A stretch of DNA of 57,375 nucleotides from Candidatus Peribacteraceae bacterium (GTDB lineage Bacteria > Patescibacteriota > Gracilibacteria > Peribacterales > Peribacteraceae). The notes beneath the pieces were generated by a model. The model did not search any database. It saw nothing but the letters and a program-made list of their open reading frames with translations, and was not told where the DNA came from. Shown piece after piece: positions 43,844-52,156 of the stretch (position 1 is its first letter; every line of letters begins with the position of its first letter). A program made the translations under genes and the position numbers. Location: assembly GCA_028711345.1 (NCBI GenBank), contig JAQTSK010000003.1, positions 1-57,375 of the forward strand. Reading direction: 5' to 3'.

Positions 43844-44923
43844 TCATAATCCCAGCTCTTGCCGAAACACCTTCGCGGTCTCTTCCGCCGTACGATCCCA
43901 CGAGAAACTCCGTGCATATTCGATGCGAGCGGACCGTTGATCGTCCTGCCGAAGAATGTCCTCTCTGACAATCAATCGAAGTCCTGCCACGAGTGAATGC
44001 AGAGTCGGCTTGGCGAGTATCGCAAGGCCGCCGGAGATTTCAGGAATAGCTCCTACATTCGTCGCCAGCACCGGACACCCGCACACCATGGCTTCGATGG
44101 CGGGCAGATAGAACCCTTCCGCTCTCGTCGCCGTCACCGATCCGAGTGCCGCGGAATAGAGACAGGCAAGATCGGATTCAGAGACGTCTGCCAAAACACG
44201 AACCCCATCTTGAAGTTCGATTCCGGCGCAATCGCCGGAGACAAGAACAAGTTCAACGTCGTCGACTGCCGCTGCACGGAAGGCCTGAAGCAGCATCGGC
44301 ACATTCTTGTGCGGTTTGGTTCCGCCGACATACAGAAGGAAAGGTTTTGTCAGATTGTATCTGGATCTCACCGCATCCTGTTCGAGTGCAGACCGCACCG
44401 AGAAAACGGAGGAGACGCCGGGGTAAATCACCTCCGTCCGTTCCCGAACCGACGATCCGTACAACTTTTCAATCTCATCTGCCGTGAACCGGCTGACCGT
44501 AATGATGCTCTTCGAACGCCGCAGAGCGGATGAGATCGTGAAGCGATACGCAAGTTTCTTCAGCCAAGAAGATTCTCCCGGAAAACGATGGAGGATCAGA
44601 TCATGGATCGTCGTGACGAACGGAACGGGACAACGCAGAGGAACATTGAAATGCGGCGCGTAGAACAGATCGCATCCTGAGCGGTTGATGAGCTGCGGTA
44701 ATCGCCATTGCTCGGAGAATGAATAATGAGGGAAGGAAGCTTCAACCGGCGTCACATTCTCACGCTTCAGATCCTTGAGCCATTCCTCCTTCAGAGATCG
44801 GACGAAAAGCACAGTGGACCAAGGATCGTCCCTCAGGAGTAAAGCTTGAACGAGCGAGCGGGTATAGGTTCCGAGTCCCGCATGTTGCGATGCAAACCGG
44901 CAATCGATTCCTACGATCGGCAT
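43844..44923 (-). CDS. Family 4 (GT-B) glycosyltransferase
   Basis: 359 residues from MPIVGIDCRFASQHAGLGTY. N-terminal acceptor half (LGTYTRSLVQALLLRDD), middle TTIHDLILHRFPGESSWL and FLLYVGGTKPHKNVPMLLQA, and the C-terminal donor signature E-x7-E in EGFYLPAIEAMVCGCPVLAT. It transfers a hexose or similar sugar from a nucleotide donor, typically to a lipid- or polysaccharide-linked acceptor at the inner membrane. The sugar and acceptor are unknown. Stop overlaps the MITE-like repeat 43755-43842 by position only. Confidence 0.9.
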   Translation of the reverse strand: MPIVGIDCRFASQHAGLGTYTRSLVQALLLRDDPWSTVLFVRSLKEEWLKDLKRENVTPVEASFPHYSFSEQWRLPQLINRSGCDLFYAPHFNVPLRCPVPFVTTIHDLILHRFPGESSWLKKLAYRFTISSALRRSKSIITVSRFTADEIEKLYGSSVRERTEVIYPGVSSVFSVRSALEQDAVRSRYNLTKPFLLYVGGTKPHKNVPMLLQAFRAAAVDDVELVLVSGDCAGIELQDGVRVLADVSESDLACLYSAALGSVTATRAEGFYLPAIEAMVCGCPVLATNVGAIPEISGGLAILAKPTLHSLVAGLRLIVREDILRQDDQRSARIEYARSFSWDRTAEETAKVFRQELGL

Positions 44924-45039
44924 GGAAAGAGTATGCAGTAGATTACGATGAAGAGGTAGCAAGTAGCGGGTAGCAAGTAGCGTGGAATAGAATATATTTT
45001 CTCTGCTACCTACTACTAACTACCTGCTACCGTAAGCCC

Positions 45040-45813
45040 ATGATCATTCGCGATCTCCTGACAGGTGCCTCGATCGATCACCTCGACGTCGAGCTGCTGA
45101 TCGCTCACGTGCTTGATCATGACCGCGCATGGGTGCTGGCTCATGATGAAGAGGCGCTCTCACCTGATCAGGAAAGCGCAATCAACGAATTGATCAAGAG
45201 ACGAATCTCCGGCGAACCGCTCGCATACATCACGGGGCTACGCTCATTCTTCGGCCGTACGTTCCACGTCTCGCCCGACGTACTGATCCCGCGGCAGTCC
45301 ACGGAAGGATTGATCACACTCGCGCTGGAGTTCCTCGACCATCCGCAAAACCGGACCGTCACGATCGATAACGGGATTGTGGCGGTGTCCAAAGTACTGC
45401 GAAGCGGACAGTGGAAAGTGATCGTGGACGTCGGCACGGGCAGCGGATGCATCGCCGTCACGCTGGCGCTGGAAGGCCGCCGCGAGAGAATCATAGGCGT
45501 CGACACCTCGAAAGCGGCGCTGAAAATCGCCGAACAGAATGCGCGCAAGTTCGGTATCGAAAGCGCCATCTCGTTCGTCTGCGAAGACGGTCCGGCATTC
45601 GTCCACCGTTTACGCGAGCCGTTCGTGATCGTCAGCAACCCGCCGTATGTTCCGCTTTTCGCTGAAATTGACGCAGGAACGGGATTCGAGCCGAAGAGCG
45701 CGGTCTTCGCGGGGAAGGACGGCCTCGATGTCATCCGTCCTCTCGTGCAAGCGGCAATCATGAATGAGGCGTGCAAAGGGATTGTGCTGGAGCTGCGGGA
45801 GGATCAGGCGTGA
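45040..45813 (+). CDS. prmC: Release-factor glutamine methyltransferase PrmC, short at the C-terminus
   Basis: 257 residues. PrmC N-terminal helical domain (LLIAHVLDHDRAWVLAHDEE, GEPLAYITGLRSFFGRTFHV, LIPRQSTEGLI), SAM loop VDVGTGSGCIAVTLALEG, and substrate motif VSNPPYVPL. It methylates the GGQ glutamine of release factors. The family normally continues about 30-35 residues beyond the GIVLELRE strand; here the stop comes at REDQA, so the last beta strands are missing. An almost identical copy of this final segment lies at 48905-48968. Either the protein tolerates the loss or the gene was cut by the insertion of the accessory block that follows. Confidence 0.88.
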   Translation: MIIRDLLTGASIDHLDVELLIAHVLDHDRAWVLAHDEEALSPDQESAINELIKRRISGEPLAYITGLRSFFGRTFHVSPDVLIPRQSTEGLITLALEFLDHPQNRTVTIDNGIVAVSKVLRSGQWKVIVDVGTGSGCIAVTLALEGRRERIIGVDTSKAALKIAEQNARKFGIESAISFVCEDGPAFVHRLREPFVIVSNPPYVPLFAEIDAGTGFEPKSAVFAGKDGLDVIRPLVQAAIMNEACKGIVLELREDQA

Positions 45814-45814
45814 G
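45751..45814. repeat. 64-bp direct repeat, left copy (3' end of prmC)
   Basis: Starts gcggcaatcatgaatgaggc and ends ggatcaggcgtgag. The partner is 48905-48968, with three mismatches in 64 bases. The two copies bracket about 3.1 kb of accessory DNA. Confidence 0.85.
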
Positions 45815-45816
45815 GA

Positions 45817-47280
45817 TTATTGCACGCAAACTTTCCCGTTCTTGACAAATACTTTCACTTGATTGAGAAGTCCACCTACTTCATTCGCAAGTTTGGCGTT
45901 TACAGCTTGCAGTAGCATCGGTTGATACTTCGGCGGTACTTCATCATACGCTGCTTGTACCAGAGTTAGACGACCAGCCATTTCCGGACTGTTAACAGCA
46001 ATAGTCTCGTCCTTGATCGCATGAATCAGAGAAGTGTAAACGGGAGGCAATAACGCCGGCCGTATGTAGAGTTGTTTCGTCAGTTCTTCATTTTGCAGTT
46101 TGAGGTATTCAATTTCCGCTTTGCGCTCCTCGTCAACTGTCGTCCGTGCAGTAGTCTCGGTTTCTATCGCAGTCTTGTTCGCTTCTATCGCAGTCTTCTG
46201 CTCCTCGTCAACTGTCGTCCGTGCAGTAGTCTCGGTTTCTATCGCAGTCTTGTTCTCATCAATCGCCTTCTGCTGGTTCACGTCTACCTCCGCCCGGGCT
46301 GTCGTCTCCGCTTCAGCGGCAGCCTTGGCGTCATCAATTCCCTCCTGTAACTTCGCATCAGCTTCGGCTCGTTCAGTTGCCTCCGTCTCAAGTGCTTCGC
46401 GTTGATCTATGTCAGTTTTCGCTTGCTGATATTCGCGTAAATCATCTTTGATCGTAGTGAAATCGCCTTCAGCAATTCCCTGCCTGTCACCACGATACTG
46501 GTCATTACCCTTCCCATTTAGTGTGAACGGCTGGAAGGCGTTTTCGCCGCTGCTGACGGTGTAGGTACCATTAAACCTCTTATCCACCTGAAGTGCGTAC
46601 ACAGCTTTTCCATTCTCCTCACGCAGACTGATGCGACCCAGCGGCGGAGTGCGCAGGTGCTCGTATCCTTGAAATTGCTCGCGCATAATGGAGTACGACT
46701 CTTGCAAGGTGACTGATTGGGTCCCGACCTTTACTTTTTGGCAGAAGCTGCGAAGTCCGCATCTCCTTGAAACATTACGGAAAACAGGAACCTGCTTCTG
46801 ATACTCCAGAGCGACATGCAGTGTTTGATGTGCGGTAGTATCGACCTCGAAAGATTGTTCATAGGAATACTGACCTTCTCCAAACGCGCGCTCACGGATG
46901 TGAAGTGGGTTTTGATGCTGACGGAGCAATTCTTCTCCCTTCAGGAGCGTTTGCATGAAAGTGTTGTACTTTTCATTAAGTGTACTGTCGAACTTCTCCA
47001 ACTGCTCCAAGCTGGTCGTCAGCGTGAAGAGATCCTTAGCTGCGGCCTTGATGGCAGACGCCTGAGTATCGAGATAATCCTTATCTCCTGCAATTGCCGC
47101 CTGTAAATTCTCTACGAGCTTTCCCGCCCTGCGCAGGCTCTCGACCTCTTTCTGATCCAGTGCGCCGCTCGACTCCATCTCGCGCACCTTCTCTCTGACC
47201 GATAGTGCCGGCCTGCCGGCTGGCATCTCGGCAAAATGCATGAGCCGATTCTCAAGTGTGGTATGTGTGTATAGATGCAT
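45817..47280 (-). CDS. Coiled-coil/fibre-like protein, unknown
   Basis: 487 residues from ATG 47280, preceded by ctccattccccaatccacc. Residues about 15-120 are helical (EKVREMESSGALDQKEVESL); about 125-260 look like a beta domain with a CxxxxFC pair (RRCGLRSFCQKVKVGTQS). About 285-390 form a long coiled coil whose last part is a near-exact 25-residue repeat (IETETTARTTVDEEQKTAIE), like trimeric phage-tail or adhesin stalks. A helical end follows (TLVQAAYDEVPPKYQPMLLQ). No family recognised. It follows a 100-residue gene with 26 bp between the stop and this start; the two probably work as a pair. Confidence 0.6.
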   Translation of the reverse strand: MHLYTHTTLENRLMHFAEMPAGRPALSVREKVREMESSGALDQKEVESLRRAGKLVENLQAAIAGDKDYLDTQASAIKAAAKDLFTLTTSLEQLEKFDSTLNEKYNTFMQTLLKGEELLRQHQNPLHIRERAFGEGQYSYEQSFEVDTTAHQTLHVALEYQKQVPVFRNVSRRCGLRSFCQKVKVGTQSVTLQESYSIMREQFQGYEHLRTPPLGRISLREENGKAVYALQVDKRFNGTYTVSSGENAFQPFTLNGKGNDQYRGDRQGIAEGDFTTIKDDLREYQQAKTDIDQREALETEATERAEADAKLQEGIDDAKAAAEAETTARAEVDVNQQKAIDENKTAIETETTARTTVDEEQKTAIEANKTAIETETTARTTVDEERKAEIEYLKLQNEELTKQLYIRPALLPPVYTSLIHAIKDETIAVNSPEMAGRLTLVQAAYDEVPPKYQPMLLQAVNAKLANEVGGLLNQVKVFVKNGKVCVQ

Positions 47281-47306
47281 GGTGGATTGGGGAATGGAGT
47301 CGAAAA

Positions 47307-47609
47307 TCAACTGATGGATTTCTGGAATGTTGCGAGTCCGGCCTTCTGCTCCCCTTCTTCGGCCGCTTTCCGAATGGCATGCATGTGTGTGTCTTCAAAT
47401 GAGCACAAAACCGCCAAGGCATTGCGCAAAGCCGTTCTCCTTCCTTGTTCGAGCGGCGCAACCTCTCCATGCAATTGTTGCAATGCACCAAGCAGCGCTC
47501 GACGTCCTTGATCATCCTGCCTGCTCGCCGCATAGCGAGCATATGCGAGAATGGCAGGCGGTATGCTCACAAACTCCTGTAACGCACGAATGAATGCTTG
47601 ATAGTCCAT
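47307..47609 (-). CDS. Small helical protein, partner of the coiled-coil gene
   Basis: 100 residues, all-helical by pattern (YQAFIRALQEFVSIPPAILA, ALLGALQQLHGEVAPLEQGR). No recognised family. It precedes the large gene in the same operon, as 49342-49605 precedes 49608-52073, so the small-large order occurs twice in this accessory region. Confidence 0.5.
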   Translation of the reverse strand: MDYQAFIRALQEFVSIPPAILAYARYAASRQDDQGRRALLGALQQLHGEVAPLEQGRRTALRNALAVLCSFEDTHMHAIRKAAEEGEQKAGLATFQKSIS

Positions 47610-47704
47610 AATGAAGTTTGGTAATTGATTTGATAATATTCTACCACATAGTTACGCAATAAATCAACCATGGAACTCGAGAGCGCAAAAGGTAAGCTCT
47701 TGTC

Positions 47705-48905
47705 TTAGGGAAACTCTGAAAAATTCTCTCGTGGCATAGCAGAGCCATAATCACACACTTTCGCACTCGGAAATTCAGGAAGGAGATGCTAGGATTTCCG
47801 CATCCTCTTCCTCAAATTCCAATGTCAGCTCAACCATCTTTCCTGTCGCTCGCCCATCAGAAGAAACTCCGCTGCGAGAAGTTTCTGGATGAAATGGAGC
47901 GGGTCATGCCCTGGTCTGAGATGCTGGATGTCATCGCGCCGTTCTACACAGAGCAGCAGGTCGGCAGGAAGCGCAAGGAACTGAAGATGATGCTCAAGAT
48001 TCACTTTCTGCAGCAGTGGTACGACTTGAGCGATCCGGGAATGGAAGAAGCGATCTACGACCGCAATTCCTTCCAGAAGTTCCTGGAGATCGATCTGCTC
48101 GGGGACGGTGTTCCCGACGAAACGACCATCCTCAACTTCCGCCACCTCCTCGAAGAGCATGGATTGCAGGAGCAGTTTCTCATCATCGTGAATGACATTC
48201 TCGCGAAGCGGGGACTGATCGTCATGCACGGCACCATTACCGATGCCACCATCGTCGCCGCTCCGCCAAGCACGAAGAACAAGGAAGGAAAGCGTGATCC
48301 CGAGATGCACCAGACGAAGAAAGGCAATCAGTGGCATTTCGGCATGAAGGCACACATTGGCACGGACACCAAAGGATTCGTCCACACAGTCGAAATCACG
48401 AAAGCATCTGTTCACGACGGTTCCGTGCAGCATCGCCTTTACCATGGACAAGAGAAGGCGAAGTTCGGAGACAGTGCCTACCAAAGCAAGGAGAAGAAGC
48501 GCAAAGCCAGAAAGAGCGGCATCTTCTGGGGTGTAGCTGACAAGGCAGCCCGCAATCACTCGCTCTCCGCCGCACAACTCAAGCGCAACCACCAAACATC
48601 CGGCGTCCGCTCCTTCGTCGAGCATCCGTTCCAAGTGCTCAAGTGCCAGTGGCATCACCGGAAGGTCCGGTATCGCGGTCTCAGGAAGAACGGCCTTCAA
48701 TTCGTCGGCCTCTTCGCTCTTTGCAATCTCTTCCGCGCCCGCAAGGCGCTTCTCGCCATAGCGTGACAAGGGGTTGCCGTGCCTGAACAACAGAAAAGGA
48801 ACCAAAACCTCTCGCAAAACCACTACTCAGCATCGGACAAATCAAGAAAACGACACAAAACTCGTTACGCACACAGAAAAATCGAATTCATCAGAGGTTC
48901 CTTAG
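47705..48905. mobile_element. IS5-group insertion sequence, complete
   Basis: The element is 47709-48901 (1193 bp). Terminal repeats ggaaactctgaaaaattc and (complement) ggaacctctgatgaattc agree at 15 of 18 bases. The 4-bp ttag is duplicated at 47705-47708 and 48902-48905, matching the YTAR duplication of IS5. Its outermost bases (ggaa-ctctga) are shared with both 122-bp MITEs. Confidence 0.93.
47822..48766 (+). CDS. IS5-group DDE transposase
   Basis: 314 residues from MSAQPSFLSLAHQKKLRCEK. Reads the IS5 pattern throughout: DVIAPFYTEQQVGRKRKELK, LRxxLF-type VPDETTILNFRHLLEEHGL, first Asp in GTITDATIVAAPPSTKN, EMHQTKKGNQWHFGMKAHIG, second Asp in KFGDSAYQSKEKK and the Glu in VEHPFQVLKCQWHHRKVRYR. 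All three acidic residues are present and the gene is unbroken, so it could be active. ATG 47822 is preferred over 47786 because IS5 transposases begin just here. Confidence 0.93.
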   Translation: MSAQPSFLSLAHQKKLRCEKFLDEMERVMPWSEMLDVIAPFYTEQQVGRKRKELKMMLKIHFLQQWYDLSDPGMEEAIYDRNSFQKFLEIDLLGDGVPDETTILNFRHLLEEHGLQEQFLIIVNDILAKRGLIVMHGTITDATIVAAPPSTKNKEGKRDPEMHQTKKGNQWHFGMKAHIGTDTKGFVHTVEITKASVHDGSVQHRLYHGQEKAKFGDSAYQSKEKKRKARKSGIFWGVADKAARNHSLSAAQLKRNHQTSGVRSFVEHPFQVLKCQWHHRKVRYRGLRKNGLQFVGLFALCNLFRARKALLAIA

Positions 48906-48968
48906 CGGCAATCATGAATGAGGCGTGCAAGGGGATCGTGCTGGAGCTGAGGGAGGATCAGGCGTGAG
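48905..48968. repeat. 64-bp direct repeat, right copy
   Basis: Second copy of the prmC 3' end, ending in the same stop codon. The IS5 element is inserted directly at its left edge (ttag overlaps the first base). Confidence 0.85.
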
Positions 48969-49127
48969 AGTTCGGGATCAAGTTTCCGGTTGGCAGATTT
49001 CTAGCGCGAACTTGGTGGCTGCTTCACTGACGTTACGCGCATCAAGCAATGCAACGTTCATTGATGCTGCTTCTTCCGCATGTCACCCCCACCCCTTCCG
49101 TCGCCAAGTCAATGGAGGGCGGCCTGA

Positions 49128-49234
49128 CCCCTCCCCCGGATCCCTGCGGGGATTGCCGGGGGAGGGGAATCGGCATTGAAGCATTTGCTTCTCCCCTCTC
49201 CCGGCTGCTCGCCGACGCGAGCCCGGGAGAGGGG
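49128..49234. repeat. Two long GC-rich hairpins in a non-coding gap
   Basis: cccctcccccgg/ccgggggagggg (49128-49139/49156-49167) and cccctctcccgg/ccgggagagggg (49193-49204/49223-49234). They occupy the gap 48969-49341, where no gene is supported. A TG-extended -10 (tattat, about 49310) lies before the next gene. Confidence 0.75.
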
Positions 49235-49341
49235 TCGGGGGAGAGGGCCGGAGCGCAGAATCAGTGAACCGTAACTGATCTCGAACTTGCATAGAAGTTA
49301 AATTCATTGTATTATAGCAGTGAACACTCACACCCAACCCT

Positions 49342-49605
49342 ATGAAAGCCCAAGAGTTTCTGATGCTTGTCATCAGTGCACGAAACATCCTTCCGCAGGA
49401 TCTGGTCGATAAACTTCTCATTCTCAGTGAGAAATTTTCGAACACCGAACGCGAACAAATGGCTGCAATCATTCGGGCGGGGATGAAGAGCAGTGCGACG
49501 CAGGTCAACGACGGAATCCGTAGCATGAAGAAGGTCATCCGTGAGATGAAATCTGCGAAGGAGAAACACACTCGCGCACAAGAACTACTTCCTTCCTTTT
49601 CCTGA
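49342..49605 (+). CDS. Small helical protein, partner of the large Pro/Ala-rich gene
   Basis: 87 residues, highly charged helices (NILPQDLVDKLLILSEKFSN, RSMKKVIREMKSAKEKHTRA). No family recognised. It ends 2 bp before the large gene, so the pair is translationally linked. Similar size, position and composition to 47307-47609. Confidence 0.55.
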   Translation: MKAQEFLMLVISARNILPQDLVDKLLILSEKFSNTEREQMAAIIRAGMKSSATQVNDGIRSMKKVIREMKSAKEKHTRAQELLPSFS

Positions 49606-49607
49606 AT

Positions 49608-52073
49608 ATGGCAGATACTGAAACACTAAAACCCGTACCCGCTTCCCCCTCCGAGCAACAGGATATTCCTGGAATGCTCACGAAACTAAAAACCATACTG
49701 ACCGAAGCGAAGGATTTAATGGAAAAAGGATCTATTGAGGGTACTGCGGCGCAGAAAGAACGCTGGAAGCTGGAGATTGAAAAAGTTGAGAAGCAGGTAC
49801 GCAGCGCAGAGTCCGGAGATTGGAATGTCCCGGCGGACAAGCTGGAAGCATTCGTCGGGAAATGGGAATCGTTCGTTGAGCTCGCCAAGACTCCCAAGGA
49901 ACAAAACGATGCAGAACGACGTACCGGATCCTCAATAGTCCGGGATGTACTGGTCCAGACAATTGAGAACGAAAATGATATTGAGGCTCAGGCACTAAAG
50001 GATTTTAAGGACGCTCTCATACGATTCGATATTCAAGAATCTGAGACGCATCGAATATTCAGAACTGTGCGCACCTGGGCACCGTCTGAATTGATAGATA
50101 AGCTGGAAGTTTGGGAAAAGCCTCTCTACAAAGGGGATGGTTTACTTGCAGAAATATCATCAATGGAAACTTTCGTTCTGGATGTTCGTAATCATCTCAT
50201 GAATGTTGCAGACGGAACGAAACGCATTGATATTGATTTGATCGATAATGCGACTAAGGGATTAAGAAAATTTCAATTTGAAAAAATGGATGAAATTGAA
50301 GCCAATTATTTGAGCGAAGCAAAGAAAAGTGCCATTCAGCATTTAGCTTCAATTCCGGATGTTGTTTTGTTAAATAATAATCTTTCAAATCCCAAATTGA
50401 AAAATTTATGGGTATGTGGGGTTATTCTCTCTTCGGAGAATGATCGTGCGCCAACAGTGGATGGAATTATACGAAATAATGATCGCAGCATCTCATTTTC
50501 AAAAACTGGAAAATTTTCAATTTCAATCAAACATGACTCTTTCAATTCAGAAATATTTGACGAATTCAATCCTCCGATTGAGAAAATAATTACAGTAGAG
50601 GCACCTGCAGAACCTCCTCCCACCCCTCCGGCAGCACCCCCAGACTCTGTCGCTAATCCTTTCGGAGTTCCTGCACCTGCTGTACCTGCTGCTGAACCTG
50701 CTTCTCCCGCTTCCAATAGGTCAACACACCCAAAACCGGCACGGCGCGCTCCAATTCCTTCTCCGAGCGCAGAAGAATTGCCTGCCGCACCAGCAGCATC
50801 TGCTCCCGCTCCTGCAGTACCCGAAACGCCTCCTGCATCAACCCTTCCTGCTGTCCCCGCCCCAGCTGCTGAAACTGCACCTGCTGCGCCTGAAACGCCT
50901 CACATGGAAGAGGAAAAAATGATTACAGCGACGGATGATTTGGATGATCCATTCGGAACCGCAGCACCTGCCGCACCTCTCGCAGCAGCCCCTGAAGGAG
51001 TACCTGAACAAACGAATCTGAAAACGGAAATGGAAAGAAAACTCGAAGAACTCGCAGACAAAACAAAAATCAAACAATTGAATTTTGAAAACGACCTTCG
51101 TGAGGATCAATTCCAAATTATTAAAGACAATTGGAGAAAGATTGAAAAGGCGATCACCAAACACGCTGAGGAGATAAAAATCTATCCCATTAAAATTTCA
51201 AGACCGAATGCGGGCAAAGAAACTCAAATCGCCGATCAAGGAAATTTTAACTATCTTCTGCTTATCGCTCCGGATGATCCGGACATCGATACATCCATAC
51301 AGAACGAACTGGTAAGGTTAGCTGCAATCGAAATGGATCGATCGGCGGAATTGCAGAAGAGGTTAGCTGCAATCGACAAGGATCGATTGGTGGAATTGCA
51401 GAAGGATATAGACAAGATGACAGAGTCGATTCAATCCAAACTTGCAGTGAAGGTCGCTTGCACCTTAAGCAATCTCAAGGATTACGATGACGTAATAGCA
51501 TTCCTATTTTCGCTTGATAGTATTTCTGTTACAGATGCTCAGAAAGCGACACTGAAACCACTGACATTGAATATCTACGACAGAACCATCTGGAGTGTGA
51601 ATGGGCTTGATACTATTCCTATGACTGGTTTTCCTGTATTTCCGAATGAAAAGACGATGAATATCGCACTATTCCCGGATGATGCTGATACAGTTGCAGT
51701 GACACCGCAGGAAGTGGTGGACAAGCTACTCACCATTCCCGAGAGGAACACGCTCATACGAGATATTGAGGAAGGACTTCGTTCGCAACAATCAAAAACA
51801 AAGAAGGAGGTATCACTTATGAAGAACCTTGAAGTTGATGATTTAAAACAGATAAAAGAGAATCTATCAAAGGCGGAAGCTGCTATTAAGAAAAATGAGG
51901 AAATATTGCGAGAGTATGGCATTAAACTTGACATACAGGGATCAGGAACTGAAATCCTCGATGGCAACCTTTACCTCGACCTTACGGATGACAACCTGAG
52001 TAACACTATCAAAACGACAATTACCGAGGATGAAAAACTGCATGCTTCCCCGCAAGCGGGAGGAATATTCTAA
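49608..52073 (+). CDS. Large Pro/Ala-rich, coiled-coil protein, unknown
   Basis: 821 residues. N-terminal 100: helical, Lys/Glu-rich (KLKTILTEAKDLMEKGSIEG). Middle (about 110-325): helical and beta segments with no known domain. Residues about 328-465: a Pro/Ala/Glu low-complexity hinge (APAEPPPTPPAAPPD). C-terminal 350: two related units, each a long helix then beta strands (REDQFQIIKDNWRKIEKAIT ... NYLLLIAPDD and KQIKENLSKAEAAIKKNEEI ... LYLDLTDD). It has no signal peptide or membrane helix. Parts of the DNA are A/T-rich compared with the neighbours. Suggests an intracellular structural or scaffold protein in an accessory region. Confidence 0.6.
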   Translation: MADTETLKPVPASPSEQQDIPGMLTKLKTILTEAKDLMEKGSIEGTAAQKERWKLEIEKVEKQVRSAESGDWNVPADKLEAFVGKWESFVELAKTPKEQNDAERRTGSSIVRDVLVQTIENENDIEAQALKDFKDALIRFDIQESETHRIFRTVRTWAPSELIDKLEVWEKPLYKGDGLLAEISSMETFVLDVRNHLMNVADGTKRIDIDLIDNATKGLRKFQFEKMDEIEANYLSEAKKSAIQHLASIPDVVLLNNNLSNPKLKNLWVCGVILSSENDRAPTVDGIIRNNDRSISFSKTGKFSISIKHDSFNSEIFDEFNPPIEKIITVEAPAEPPPTPPAAPPDSVANPFGVPAPAVPAAEPASPASNRSTHPKPARRAPIPSPSAEELPAAPAASAPAPAVPETPPASTLPAVPAPAAETAPAAPETPHMEEEKMITATDDLDDPFGTAAPAAPLAAAPEGVPEQTNLKTEMERKLEELADKTKIKQLNFENDLREDQFQIIKDNWRKIEKAITKHAEEIKIYPIKISRPNAGKETQIADQGNFNYLLLIAPDDPDIDTSIQNELVRLAAIEMDRSAELQKRLAAIDKDRLVELQKDIDKMTESIQSKLAVKVACTLSNLKDYDDVIAFLFSLDSISVTDAQKATLKPLTLNIYDRTIWSVNGLDTIPMTGFPVFPNEKTMNIALFPDDADTVAVTPQEVVDKLLTIPERNTLIRDIEEGLRSQQSKTKKEVSLMKNLEVDDLKQIKENLSKAEAAIKKNEEILREYGIKLDIQGSGTEILDGNLYLDLTDDNLSNTIKTTITEDEKLHASPQAGGIF

Positions 52074-52156
52074 ACAGAAGCAATTCATCAGCGAGTGGCT
52101 GGACTCCTTGCTTTTAGACCGTTGGCACTCCGCCCCTCCGCAGGTAAGCTGGCGCC

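Noticed and set aside
45751-48968. Complete integrative element with att sites
   Set aside because: The repeats are present but no integrase or recombinase other than the IS5 transposase lies between, so only the duplication is claimed.
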